64,000 nucleotides of DNA from Azoarcus sp. CIB (GTDB lineage Bacteria; Pseudomonadota; Gammaproteobacteria; Burkholderiales; Rhodocyclaceae), in the NCBI RefSeq assembly GCF_001190925.1, contig NZ_CP011072.1, positions 2,480,001-2,544,000 of the forward strand. Direction: 5' to 3'. Each line of letters opens with the position of its first letter. Position 1 is the stretch's first letter. Both the position numbers and the translations under genes were made by a program. Shown in pieces: positions 18,285 to 26,574 of this stretch. The notes under the pieces are model-generated. The model had not been told where the DNA came from. It ran no database searches and worked only from the letters and a program-made list of their open reading frames with translations.

Positions 18285-18306
18285 GGCCCTCACTACGGTG
18301 AGGGCC
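18285..18306. terminator. Hairpin after the PRC-barrel gene
   Basis: A perfect 9-bp stem (GGCCCTCAC / GTGAGGGCC) with loop TACG lies between the PRC-barrel stop and the next ribosome-binding site. Only GCTT follows, so it may terminate weakly or act as a leader structure for the Anbu gene. Confidence 0.5.
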
Positions 18307-18342
18307 GCTTGGCAATTGCCAAGTGAAACACCAGGAGAATTC

Positions 18343-19077
18343 ATGACCTACTGCGTAGGCGTCATGCTCGACAGCGGACTGATCTTTGCGTCGGACTCGC
18401 GCACGCACGCCGGGGTCGACAATTTTGCGAGCTTCTGCAAGATGAGCCTCTTCGAACGCGCAGGAGACCGGGTCATCGTTCTCCTGAGTTCCGGAAACCT
18501 GGCCGGGACGCAGGCCGTCATCAGCCTGCTGAAGCAACGCGGCGCGAAGGATTGCACACCCAACCTGTGGAGTGCGGAGTCCATGTTCGACGCCGCCCTG
18601 CTGGTGTCGGACGCCATGCGGGACGTCGATCGCCGCGATGGACAGCATCTGGCGGACAGCGATGTCGGCTTCAACGCCTCGTTCATACTCGGCGGCCAGA
18701 TCACGGGCGAGCCGCCACGCCTTTTCCGGATCTATGCGGAGGGGAACTTCATCGAGGCAGGCCAGGAGACACCGTATCTTCAGACGGGTGAAACCAAGTA
18801 CGGCAAACCGATCATAGACTGGGTGATTACCCGCTCGACCTCCCTGAACGACGCGGCGAAATGCGTTCTCGTTTCGTTCGATTCAACGATGCGCAGCAAT
18901 TTGTCCGTCGGCATGCCGATCGATCTGCTGTGCTACAAACGGGACAGTTTCGAGGTGGGCATGCAGCGCCGCTTCGACGTGGGGAATGCGTATTTCGCCG
19001 ACCTTGGCCGGCAATGGAGTGAAGGCACCCGTGAAGTCTTCCGCCAGCTCCCCAGCCTGGACTGGGCGGTCCCCTGA
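18343..19077 (+). CDS. Anbu-type proteasome-like peptidase
   Basis: This 244-residue protein is an Anbu (ancestral beta subunit) peptidase, related to HslV and proteasome beta subunits. It begins MTYCVGVMLDSGLIFASDSRTHAGVD, so the catalytic N-terminal Thr becomes residue 1 after Met removal, and the Asp/Ser core of the Ntn-hydrolase fold is present. Later blocks include FNASFILGGQITG and TETKYGK-like GETKYGKPIIDW. AGGAG precedes the ATG. It heads a likely operon with a formylglutamate-amidohydrolase-like gene (start 3 bases after its stop) and a transglutaminase. Anbu is often linked to transglutaminase, alpha-E and ATP-grasp genes; the last two are absent here. Confidence 0.88.
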   Translation: MTYCVGVMLDSGLIFASDSRTHAGVDNFASFCKMSLFERAGDRVIVLLSSGNLAGTQAVISLLKQRGAKDCTPNLWSAESMFDAALLVSDAMRDVDRRDGQHLADSDVGFNASFILGGQITGEPPRLFRIYAEGNFIEAGQETPYLQTGETKYGKPIIDWVITRSTSLNDAAKCVLVSFDSTMRSNLSVGMPIDLLCYKRDSFEVGMQRRFDVGNAYFADLGRQWSEGTREVFRQLPSLDWAVP

Positions 19078-19079
19078 GC

Positions 19080-19856
19080 ATGATGCCGGAAACCGCGGGG
19101 CGGAACGGAAGTGCGGCGGACCGTGGCTGTCAGGCAAGCGATCGTCTGGTCATTACCTGCGAACACGGTGGCAACCGGATTCCCGCGCAATACCACGATC
19201 TGTTCCGCACCCGGCAGGCGGCGCTGGACTCCCACTGGGGCTTCGACCCGGGCGCGCTCACCATGGCAAGAGTGCTGGCAAGGACATTTGCTGCGCCGCT
19301 GGTGGCCTCCACCGTAAGCCGTCTGCTGGTTGATCTGAATCGATCGCCGAGCAATCCGCGACTGCATTCCGATGTGATCCGCAAAGCGCCGGCCGAGGTG
19401 CGAGGGCATGTCCTGGAGTGCTATTACCAGCCATTTCGCGTGCAAGCCGAGCACCTTGTCGGCCAGGCGATCGCCGACCGCGGCCGGGTGATCCACATCT
19501 CGTCCCACAGCTTTACGCCCGAGCTGGACGGCAAGGTACGAACGGCCGATATCGGGCTGCTCTACGACCCGGCCCGAGCGGGCGAAGTGGAGCTGTGTGC
19601 GCGCTGGAAGGCATCCCTCGAAGCGTGTGCGCCCGAATTCACCGTCCGGCGCAATTACCCGTATGCAGGCAAGGGCGACGGCCTGACCGCCTGGTTTCGC
19701 AAACGCCTTCCTCCTGACACCTACGTGGGGATCGAGCTGGAGCTGAACCAGAAGCATGTCGCCCCAGCGGCCCGACAGTGGGCCGCCTTGCGCCGGGCGG
19801 TCGTCGAATCGCTGCGGGCTGCGCTCGCAAGCCGCCGCGCGAGCCTGTCTGCGTAG
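19080..19856 (+). CDS. N-formylglutamate amidohydrolase family protein
   Basis: This 258-residue protein belongs to the N-formylglutamate amidohydrolase (HutG-like) family of zinc hydrolases. Visible family blocks are CEHGGNRIP, SHWGFDPGAL, VSRLLVDLNRSPSNP, HISSHSFTP and GIGLLYDP-like DIGLLYDP, with an IELELNQKH segment near the C-terminus. It is not in a histidine-degradation operon but between Anbu and transglutaminase genes, so the substrate may be a modified peptide or amino-acid conjugate rather than N-formylglutamate. That link is inferred from position. Confidence 0.85.
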   Translation: MMPETAGRNGSAADRGCQASDRLVITCEHGGNRIPAQYHDLFRTRQAALDSHWGFDPGALTMARVLARTFAAPLVASTVSRLLVDLNRSPSNPRLHSDVIRKAPAEVRGHVLECYYQPFRVQAEHLVGQAIADRGRVIHISSHSFTPELDGKVRTADIGLLYDPARAGEVELCARWKASLEACAPEFTVRRNYPYAGKGDGLTAWFRKRLPPDTYVGIELELNQKHVAPAARQWAALRRAVVESLRAALASRRASLSA

Positions 19857-19913
19857 CCGTCCGATCCGGAAACCGACCCGTGCAAGCGACCACCGCTGCC
19901 GCAGGAGACCCAG

Positions 19914-20726
19914 ATGAAAATCCGCATTGGTTACGAACTGATCTACGACTGCCCGCAACCGACGCCGATGATCCTGACCTTGAGCGTGCATTACTCGCGC
20001 GTGTCCGACTTCATCATCCCCGACTACCTGATCGCCGACCCGCCCGTCCCACTCACCGCCTACCGTGACAGCTTCGGCAACTGGTGCTCGCGCATCGTCG
20101 CCCCCAAGGGCCAGCTCCGGCTGACCACCGATGCGCTCGTCAGGGACACGGGACTGCCGGATGTGGTCGTCCCGCAGGCGCGGCAGACGCCGGTGGAAGA
20201 ACTGCCCGACGAGACGCTGTTGTTCCTGCTGGGGAGCCGGTATTGCGAGACCGACCGCCTGTCGGAGACCGCCTGGGAACTGTTCCACAAGGCACCGACC
20301 GGATGGGCGCGCGTCCAGGCGATCTGCGACCATGTGCATCGGCATATCACATTCGGCTATGAGCACGCACGCTCGAGCAAGACCGCCTGGGAAGCGTTCC
20401 ACGAGCGCACCGGCGTATGCCGCGACTACGCGCACCTGGCCATCGCGTTCTGTCGCTGCATGAATATCCCCGCCCGTTACTGCACCGGCTACCTCGGCGA
20501 CATCGGCATGCCGCCGCCCTACGGCCCGATGGATTTCGCCGGCTGGTTCGAGGCCTATCTCGACGGCCACTGGCACACCTTCGACGCGCGCAACAACATG
20601 CCGCGCATCGGACGCGTATTGATCGCCCGCGGCCGCGACGCCGCCGACGTCGCCATCAGCAACAGCTTCGGCCCGAACACCCTGAAAAGTTTCCAGGTCC
20701 GGACCGACGAGGTGATCGAGGAGTGA
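19914..20726 (+). CDS. Transglutaminase-like cysteine peptidase family protein
   Basis: This 270-residue cytoplasmic protein has an N-terminal beta domain (about 1-120) and a transglutaminase core with the Cys-His-Asp triad visible as RTGVCRDYAHLAI, WHTFDARN and the intervening Trp-rich strand FAGWFEAYLDGHW. AGGAG precedes the ATG. It is the third gene of the Anbu trio. Such proteins may act as peptidases or amide-bond-forming enzymes. The Anbu association is known from other bacteria, but the pathway is still unclear. Confidence 0.9.
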   Translation: MKIRIGYELIYDCPQPTPMILTLSVHYSRVSDFIIPDYLIADPPVPLTAYRDSFGNWCSRIVAPKGQLRLTTDALVRDTGLPDVVVPQARQTPVEELPDETLLFLLGSRYCETDRLSETAWELFHKAPTGWARVQAICDHVHRHITFGYEHARSSKTAWEAFHERTGVCRDYAHLAIAFCRCMNIPARYCTGYLGDIGMPPPYGPMDFAGWFEAYLDGHWHTFDARNNMPRIGRVLIARGRDAADVAISNSFGPNTLKSFQVRTDEVIEE

Positions 20727-20822
20727 AGCACTGCTGCCAAGCGCTACCGCGGCGCCCCCGGACTTCCACACATCCTGCCGAAGACCCGCGCTGAACCGAA
20801 GACAAGAAAAGGAGGCACCATC

Positions 20823-21143
20823 ATGTTGATCACCTTCAAGTCCGCCGCCAGCGGCGATGTCATGATGTTCGAGGAAAACGGCAAGGAGCTGCTGAGCGTG
20901 CTGGGCAAGGATCCGGACGCGGACAAGGGCATCGTCACCGTCGAACAGTTGCCCCGCGCGATCGCCGCCCTCCGGGCCGCGGTCGAGGCTGACAGGTCTA
21001 CGAACCGGGAGCAGCCCGACGCCGACGAGGATGGCGACCGCCAGCCCGATGACAGTATTCAGCTCGCCCAACGGGCGCTTCCGCTCCTTGAGCTGCTGGA
21101 GCGCTCCCTGGTGGATAAGGTGCCGGTCACCTGGGGCGTTTGA
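20823..21143 (+). CDS. DUF1840 family protein
   Basis: This 106-residue protein starts MLITFKSAASGDVMMFEENG, characteristic of DUF1840 proteins of betaproteobacteria, and ends with a helical segment LAQRALPLLELLERSLVDKVPVTWGV. The middle is acidic and variable. The function is not known. AGGAGG-like sequence (AAAGGAGG) lies a few bases before the ATG. A hairpin follows the stop. Confidence 0.88.
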   Translation: MLITFKSAASGDVMMFEENGKELLSVLGKDPDADKGIVTVEQLPRAIAALRAAVEADRSTNREQPDADEDGDRQPDDSIQLAQRALPLLELLERSLVDKVPVTWGV

Positions 21144-21148
21144 TCCCG

Positions 21149-21171
21149 CGTGGACGGAATGCCCGTCCACG
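21149..21171 (+). terminator. Hairpin after the DUF1840 gene
   Basis: A 9-bp perfect stem (CGTGGACGG / CCGTCCACG) with a 5-nt loop starts 6 bases after the stop. It lacks a clear T-run, so termination strength is uncertain. Confidence 0.5.
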
Positions 21172-21357
21172 GCAGGATTACCCAAAGGGTGTCACAGCAT
21201 GCCGCACACGCCGTAACCGCCATCGGTCACGAACTTCGTGTGCGCCAGCGTACCGACTGCGCCTGATCACGCGCATAACCTTGATCCTGCATCGGCAGCA
21301 TCGATGCATGCCCGGCTGGTCATTCCGCCAGTCGGCCCCCAATCGCAAGGAGTTGAT

Positions 21358-21561
21358 ATGAACTGGGATATCGTCGAAGGCAACTGGAAACAGTTCAAGG
21401 GCAAAGTGAAAGCGCAGTGGGGAAAACTCACCGACGATCACCTCGACGTGATTGCCGGCAAGCGCGACCAATTGGCGGGCAAGATCCAGGAAGCCTACGG
21501 CATCACGAAGGACGAAGCCGAAGAGCAGATCAAACGCTTCGAAGAGAGCAACAAGGACTAA
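21358..21561 (+). CDS. CsbD family protein (YjbJ-like)
   Basis: This 67-residue protein reads MNWDIVEGNWKQFKGKVKAQ and continues WGKLTDDHLDVIAGKRDQLAGKIQEAYG, which closely matches E. coli YjbJ-type CsbD proteins. AAGGAG precedes the ATG at 21358. It is a small soluble stress protein without known biochemical activity. It is followed by a tiny membrane-protein gene whose leader has a short hairpin (GGTGCGC-tcc-GCGCACC, 21591-21607). Confidence 0.9.
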   Translation: MNWDIVEGNWKQFKGKVKAQWGKLTDDHLDVIAGKRDQLAGKIQEAYGITKDEAEEQIKRFEESNKD

Positions 21562-21627
21562 GGTCCGACGGCTGCTCGCTGCCCCGCCACGGTGCGCTCC
21601 GCGCACCTCATTGAAAGGACTCCAATC

Positions 21628-21813
21628 ATGACAAGCTATAAACATTTCATCCTGCCGGCGGTGCTGGTCGGGAACGCTGCGGTCGCACCCGTGTTCGCCA
21701 AGTTCATGGCCGACCGTCTTCGCCACACACGCAAGAGCCGCCAGAAGGCTGTCCTGGCCGACTGGGAGGACGAAGGTGGAAGTGTGGTGGCGCCCGTGGT
21801 CTCTACACCATGA
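21628..21813 (+). CDS. Small membrane-anchored protein, unknown function
   Basis: This 61-residue protein starts MTSYKHFILPAVLVGNAAVAPVFAKFMADRLR in pieces, giving one hydrophobic N-terminal segment and a basic/acidic tail. I do not recognise a family. GAAAGGA precedes the ATG. Its stop overlaps the next start by the ATGA arrangement, which suggests translational coupling with the zinc-ribbon-like protein at 21810. Confidence 0.55.
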   Translation: MTSYKHFILPAVLVGNAAVAPVFAKFMADRLRHTRKSRQKAVLADWEDEGGSVVAPVVSTP

Positions 21814-22199
21814 ACGTGACGACGGCGGATGACGACTCGAAGGGCGCCGTCATCGATCAAAAGCCTGGTCGGGGTGCGGTGTCGCCATTGCGCTTCGCGC
21901 GGGATCGGGATGTGACGGCGATGAGCGCGCCCTCCACAATCGACACACATCACCCGGACGACCTTTACCGCTCGGCACACCGACACGCATGCCCGCGCTG
22001 CAAGGGCTCTGTTTACCGCGTCCCGCGACGGTTCGTGGACCTGCTCCTGAGCACCTTGATGCCGGTCCACCGCTACCGTTGCGATGAGATGGGCTGTACT
22101 TGGGAAGGCAATCTGCGCACGACGCCGCGTTCCCTGCCGGACCAGGCTCGTGGCGAACCGCACGACGGAGGAAACGGCGCAAGTGCGCCGTCGACCTGA
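21810..22199 (+). CDS. Hypothetical protein with a zinc-ribbon-like Cys motif
   Basis: This 129-residue protein contains HACPRCKGSVYRVPRRFVDLL (in pieces) followed by RYRCDEMGCTWEG. The four cysteines (CPRC then C-x4-C) form a plausible small zinc ribbon near residues 60-98. The flanking regions are low complexity. The start overlaps the preceding stop (ATGA), and its own stop is one base before the next gene's ATG. No function is recognised. Confidence 0.55.
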   Translation: MNVTTADDDSKGAVIDQKPGRGAVSPLRFARDRDVTAMSAPSTIDTHHPDDLYRSAHRHACPRCKGSVYRVPRRFVDLLLSTLMPVHRYRCDEMGCTWEGNLRTTPRSLPDQARGEPHDGGNGASAPST

Positions 22200-22200
22200 A

Positions 22201-24336
22201 ATGAATGAATCGAGGACCACAGTACTGCTCGTCGAGGACGACCCCGCCGATGCCAAACTGATCCAGGACGCGCTCGCCGGCACGGGCGGGCATGCGTTTC
22301 GTGTCGAATGGGTCACACGACTGTCCGACGCGCTCGAACGACTCGGCCGGGACAGCATCGAGGTGATCCTGCTCGACCTGACGCTGCCCGACGGCCAGGG
22401 TATCGACGCGTTCGATCGGGTGCACCAGGCCGCACCGAATGCCTTGATCCTGGTCCTGAGCGGATCGACGGATGAAGAAGCCCCTCGCCTCGCCCTGCAG
22501 CGCGGTGCCTACGACTATCTCGCCAAAGGCCATATCGACGCCCACTGGCTGCCGCGTGCGCTACGTTACGTGACCGACCGCAAGTCGACGGAGTTGGCGA
22601 TGCGGGCCGCGGAAGAAGCCTTGTTCGAGGAAAAGGAACGTGCCCAAGTCACGCTCAACTCCATCGGTGACGCCGTGCTGACGACTGATCTCCTGGGGAA
22701 CGTGACCTATCTGAATCTGGTGGCGGAGACGATGACCGGCTGGTCTCGCAATGACGCGTTGGGCCGGCCCCTTTCAGAGGTGTTCAGGATCATCGACGGC
22801 ACGACACGCCAGGCTGCTGCGAGCCCGGCGTATCGCGCCATCGAAGAGGACAAGACGGTAGGACTGGCCACGGACTGCGTGCTGGTCCGCCGCGACGGCT
22901 TCGAGTCCGCGATTGAAGACTCCTCCGCGCCGATCCACGACCGCCACGGCCACGTAACGGGTGCGGTGATCGTGTTCCACGACGTCAGTGAAGCGCGGGC
23001 CATGGCGAAGAAGATGTCCCATCAGGCCCATCATGACTTCCTCACGGGCTTGCCCAATCGAATGCTGCTGACCGAACGGCTCTCGCAGGCGATCGGTCAG
23101 GCCCATCGACACCACAAGCAGGTCGCGCTGCTGTTCCTGGACCTGGATTATTTCAAGCACATCAACGACTCGCTCGGGCATGCGATCGGCGACGAACTGC
23201 TACAGTCGGTCGCGGGTCGCCTGGTCGCGTGTGTGCGCGCCACCGATACGGTATGCCGCCAGGGCGGTGACGAGTTCGTGATCCTGCTGAGCGAAATCGA
23301 GTCCCCACAGGATGCCGCGCACGTCGCGGACAAAGTGCTGGCCGCACTCACAGCGCCGCAGCAAATCGGTGGGCATGAACTTCATGTCACCCTGAGCATC
23401 GGCATCAGCGTCTATCCCGAGGACGGCACCACTACGGAAACCTTGACGCAGAGCGCGGATACCGCGATGTATCACGCGAAGGCGAACGGCCGTAACAACT
23501 TCCAGTTTTTCAAGGCCGAGATGAACATCCGCGCGGTGCGCCGGCAGTTCGTCGAAGGCAGCCTGCGCCGCGCGCTGAAGGAGGATGAGTTCCTGCTGCA
23601 TTACCAGCCGCAGATAGATCTTGCCTCGGGAGCGATGACCGGTGCCGAGGCGCTGATACGCTGGCAGGACCCGGATCTCGGGCTCATCTACCCGGCCGAT
23701 TTCGTGCCGATCGCGGAAGAATGCGGCCTCATCGTGCCGATCGGCCGATGGGTGCTGCGCGAAGCCTGCAGGCAAGCCCGCGCCTGGCTGGATTCGGGCC
23801 TGATCGCCGTGCCCGTGGCAGTCAATATCTCCGCGCTGGAATTACGCCACGACGGCTTTCTCGCCGGCGTTGCACTGATCCTGAAGGAAACCGGCCTGCC
23901 GGCGCGTTATCTCGAACTCGAATTGACGGAAAGCATCATCATGGACGATGCCGACTCGTCGGCAGCGGCGCTCTGCGCCCTCCGGAACATGGGAGTGCAG
24001 CTCGCGATCGACGACTTCGGTACCGGCTACTCAAGCCTGAGCTATCTGAAGCGCCTGCCGTTCAATACCTTGAAGATCGACCAGTCTTTCGTGCGAGACA
24101 TCGCCACCAATGCAGACGGCGCAACCATTGTCGCGGCGGTGATCGGAATGGGCAAAAACCTCAATCAGCGGGTCATCGCCGAAGGCGTTGAAACGCATGC
24201 CCAACTCGCGTTTCTGCGGACCCAGCGATGCGAAGTGGGACAAGGGTATCAGTTTAGTCACCCCCTGCCCGCAGAAGCTTTCGAGCTGTTGCTCGTGTCC
24301 GGAAATCATGTGCTGGTACCACGGCAGCTGTGCTGA
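22201..24336 (+). CDS. Response-regulator/PAS/GGDEF/EAL cyclic-di-GMP protein
   Basis: This 711-residue cytoplasmic protein has a receiver domain (residues 5-125; phospho-acceptor Asp59 in VILLDLTLPDG), a PAS domain (about 150-265), a diguanylate cyclase domain with an intact GGDEF motif (RQGGDEFVILL, near 350) and an EAL phosphodiesterase domain (GAEALIRW near 483, ELTESIIMDD, DDFGTGYSSLSYLKRLP). Both output motifs are intact, so it may synthesise or degrade c-di-GMP. The ATG at 22201 immediately follows the preceding stop. No cognate kinase is adjacent. It may feed biofilm or surface-polymer functions, but that is inference. Confidence 0.95.
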   Translation: MNESRTTVLLVEDDPADAKLIQDALAGTGGHAFRVEWVTRLSDALERLGRDSIEVILLDLTLPDGQGIDAFDRVHQAAPNALILVLSGSTDEEAPRLALQRGAYDYLAKGHIDAHWLPRALRYVTDRKSTELAMRAAEEALFEEKERAQVTLNSIGDAVLTTDLLGNVTYLNLVAETMTGWSRNDALGRPLSEVFRIIDGTTRQAAASPAYRAIEEDKTVGLATDCVLVRRDGFESAIEDSSAPIHDRHGHVTGAVIVFHDVSEARAMAKKMSHQAHHDFLTGLPNRMLLTERLSQAIGQAHRHHKQVALLFLDLDYFKHINDSLGHAIGDELLQSVAGRLVACVRATDTVCRQGGDEFVILLSEIESPQDAAHVADKVLAALTAPQQIGGHELHVTLSIGISVYPEDGTTTETLTQSADTAMYHAKANGRNNFQFFKAEMNIRAVRRQFVEGSLRRALKEDEFLLHYQPQIDLASGAMTGAEALIRWQDPDLGLIYPADFVPIAEECGLIVPIGRWVLREACRQARAWLDSGLIAVPVAVNISALELRHDGFLAGVALILKETGLPARYLELELTESIIMDDADSSAAALCALRNMGVQLAIDDFGTGYSSLSYLKRLPFNTLKIDQSFVRDIATNADGATIVAAVIGMGKNLNQRVIAEGVETHAQLAFLRTQRCEVGQGYQFSHPLPAEAFELLLVSGNHVLVPRQLC

Positions 24337-24368
24337 GTCGCTGCGCGCCAGCTCGCCGCGCAGGCTGA

Positions 24369-26336
24369 TCAAGGCGCAGTTTTCGGTTTTTTCGAGTCCG
24401 ACAAAGTCCTGGCGTCCCGCACCAGCTGGGCGCAATCGCTGTCCTGTCCCGGGCCGGCGTCGATCAGCGGAATGAGGGCGAGCAAGGGGTTCACCATGCC
24501 GAGCAATGTTGCGCCGAGCGCGCGTGCCGCGACGCGCCCCTTGTCGACGCCGGCTTCGGGCCTGGCGAAGCTGCCGCGCACGTGGATCGGGCTGCGCAAG
24601 GCCACGGGGCTGGTGTCCTTGGTTCTCTGATTGAGCGTCAGATCGAGCTTCTCCTCCCCCAGATCGATGCTACCTGTGCCGATGATGGTGGTGATCTCAG
24701 TGTCGAAGATCAGCGCCCGGCTGTTCATGACCCCTTCCTTGACGTCGAAGTCGGCCACCGCACACCGCAGTTTGACGAGCTCGTCGCCCCTCACCTGCAG
24801 TTCGAGTATCTCCCACAGATGCAGGCCGATTTGCTCCATCATCAGCCTGCTGATCTCACCCCCGGCGACGACCAGGCCCAGCGTGCCGTTGGAACTCGCA
24901 AGCATGCGCCTGACCGAGTCGCCGTTGCCCTTGAGGTCGAATTCGCCGTTGATCTGGCCGATGCTGGCCTTGGTCAGCTTGACCGTCGGAAACAGCTTCG
25001 CGATCAGGATCTTGCGCGCCTTCACCTTGGCGTGCGCCGCGATCGGGTCCTTGCGCCCATCGAGCGTGATCACGGTGTTGAGTTGGCCGCCGGCGATGCC
25101 GAAGTCGAGCGGATCGAGCCGCAGGACCGAATCGCGCAAGCTCAGATGGGTCACGAGGTCTTCCAGGGGCAGCTCCTCGGCGCGGCGGATCGTTTTCGCC
25201 TTGAGCGTCACCTCGGCGTCGACGGTATCCCAGCGCTCGGTCTTGAAAAGCATATCCGGCAACACGCGTGCTCGCGCAGGCGTAGGCGCGGTCGTCTCGG
25301 AAGGCGCCGGCGCGGCCTCCCGGGCTGCCTCCAGGCGACCGGGCCTGGCGCCGATCAAGGGGCCCAGATCGGCGAGATCGAGCACCTTGGAAACCACATC
25401 TGCTTCCAACGCCGGGCGTTTGCCGCCCGTGATCACCTGCACTGTGCCGGCAATGTCGCTCGCCCCGATGCGGCCGGAGAATTTCTCGTAGCGCCACGTT
25501 TGCCCGCTGCGCACGATATGCCCGGACGTCGCGTAGGCGCCCGTTTCCGGAACGGCGATGCCGAGCAGGGGATAAAGCTGCGCCATGTTCTGCCCGCTCA
25601 CGGCGAGTTGCATGTCCACCGCGGAAAACTTCAGCAGGCTGGTAATGGTCCCCTCGCCCTTCACGACGGTACGGCCCACGCTGAGTTCGCCCTTGAGCGG
25701 ATACGGCGTGCGCTCGTCGCGCAGTCCAAGCACCGGCCCGCCGCTGCCGCTCGCCTTGAGCGGCAGACCCTTGAACTGCCCTTGGGCGGAAAAGCGCAGT
25801 CCGCCCTCCGACGGCCCAGCGTCCGACGTCGATAGCTCCGCCCGGATACTGGTCTTTTGCGCGGCATCGTCATAGCCGAGCGTTCCTTCATCGAGCATCA
25901 GGCGGTCGATCTGGATGCTCGCCCCTTCGTCCCGCTGCTCAAGGTCGAGCAGCCAGTTCTTCCGCCCCTCGGTCCCCTGTTCGAGATGGATGACGGGACG
26001 CCTGAGGCGGACTTCGGGAAGCACGATGTTTCGCAGCATGAGTTGCGGCAGATCGATCGAGACTTCGAAGGCCTCGGCGGCGACCATCTGCTTTTCCTTG
26101 GCCCAGGCCGGGTTTGCGAATGTCACCGTACCGGCATGCAGACGCGGGTGCGGCCAGCCGAAGTCGATGACGAGATCGCCGCCGATCACCAGTTCGCGGC
26201 CCGTCTTCTCCAGCGCCGCGCGCTCGATCGATCCGCGCAACCAGTTCCAGCCGAAAATCGCGAAAAACAGAACCACCAGCGCGATCAGCGCAAGCGCGAC
26301 TCCGGCGATCCACTTGAGAGAAGAACGTAGCGTCAT
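24369..26336 (-). CDS. AsmA family protein
   Basis: This 655-residue inner-membrane-anchored protein has one N-terminal transmembrane helix (ALALIALVVLFFAIFGWNWL) and a large periplasmic AsmA-like beta domain. Typical pieces are GRELVIGGDLVIDFGWPHPRLHAG, ANPAWAKEKQMVAAE and a C-terminal GTGSIDLGEEKLDLTLNQRTKD and SPIHVRGSFARP. AsmA-like proteins are bridge-type carriers thought to move phospholipids between membranes. It is divergent from the MCE operon at 26.6 kb, which has a related role. The two share the 26337-26574 intergenic region. Confidence 0.92.
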   Translation of the reverse strand: MTLRSSLKWIAGVALALIALVVLFFAIFGWNWLRGSIERAALEKTGRELVIGGDLVIDFGWPHPRLHAGTVTFANPAWAKEKQMVAAEAFEVSIDLPQLMLRNIVLPEVRLRRPVIHLEQGTEGRKNWLLDLEQRDEGASIQIDRLMLDEGTLGYDDAAQKTSIRAELSTSDAGPSEGGLRFSAQGQFKGLPLKASGSGGPVLGLRDERTPYPLKGELSVGRTVVKGEGTITSLLKFSAVDMQLAVSGQNMAQLYPLLGIAVPETGAYATSGHIVRSGQTWRYEKFSGRIGASDIAGTVQVITGGKRPALEADVVSKVLDLADLGPLIGARPGRLEAAREAAPAPSETTAPTPARARVLPDMLFKTERWDTVDAEVTLKAKTIRRAEELPLEDLVTHLSLRDSVLRLDPLDFGIAGGQLNTVITLDGRKDPIAAHAKVKARKILIAKLFPTVKLTKASIGQINGEFDLKGNGDSVRRMLASSNGTLGLVVAGGEISRLMMEQIGLHLWEILELQVRGDELVKLRCAVADFDVKEGVMNSRALIFDTEITTIIGTGSIDLGEEKLDLTLNQRTKDTSPVALRSPIHVRGSFARPEAGVDKGRVAARALGATLLGMVNPLLALIPLIDAGPGQDSDCAQLVRDARTLSDSKKPKTAP

Positions 26337-26574
26337 GGCGTTGTGCGAGGCGATGCAGGCATCTTCTCCGGAATACGAAGCTTGGATGCCGGCAATTATC
26401 GGCCTCCGACAGGTAGTTCTCCGTTCGACAGCGCACGTACGGACAATTCCCGGCAGTTGCTAATTTATCCGACCAGCAGATCGTGCTCCGCGATGCGCGG
26501 CATATGTGCGCTGTCGAACAAACGCGGCAAAATGTTTCAACTATCCTCGGATGCATCAAGTATCGAGTGCATCC

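Noticed and set aside
18933-21185. Open frame of 750 codons on the minus strand across the Anbu trio
   Set aside because: It is antisense to three genes with clear family motifs and ribosome-binding sites.
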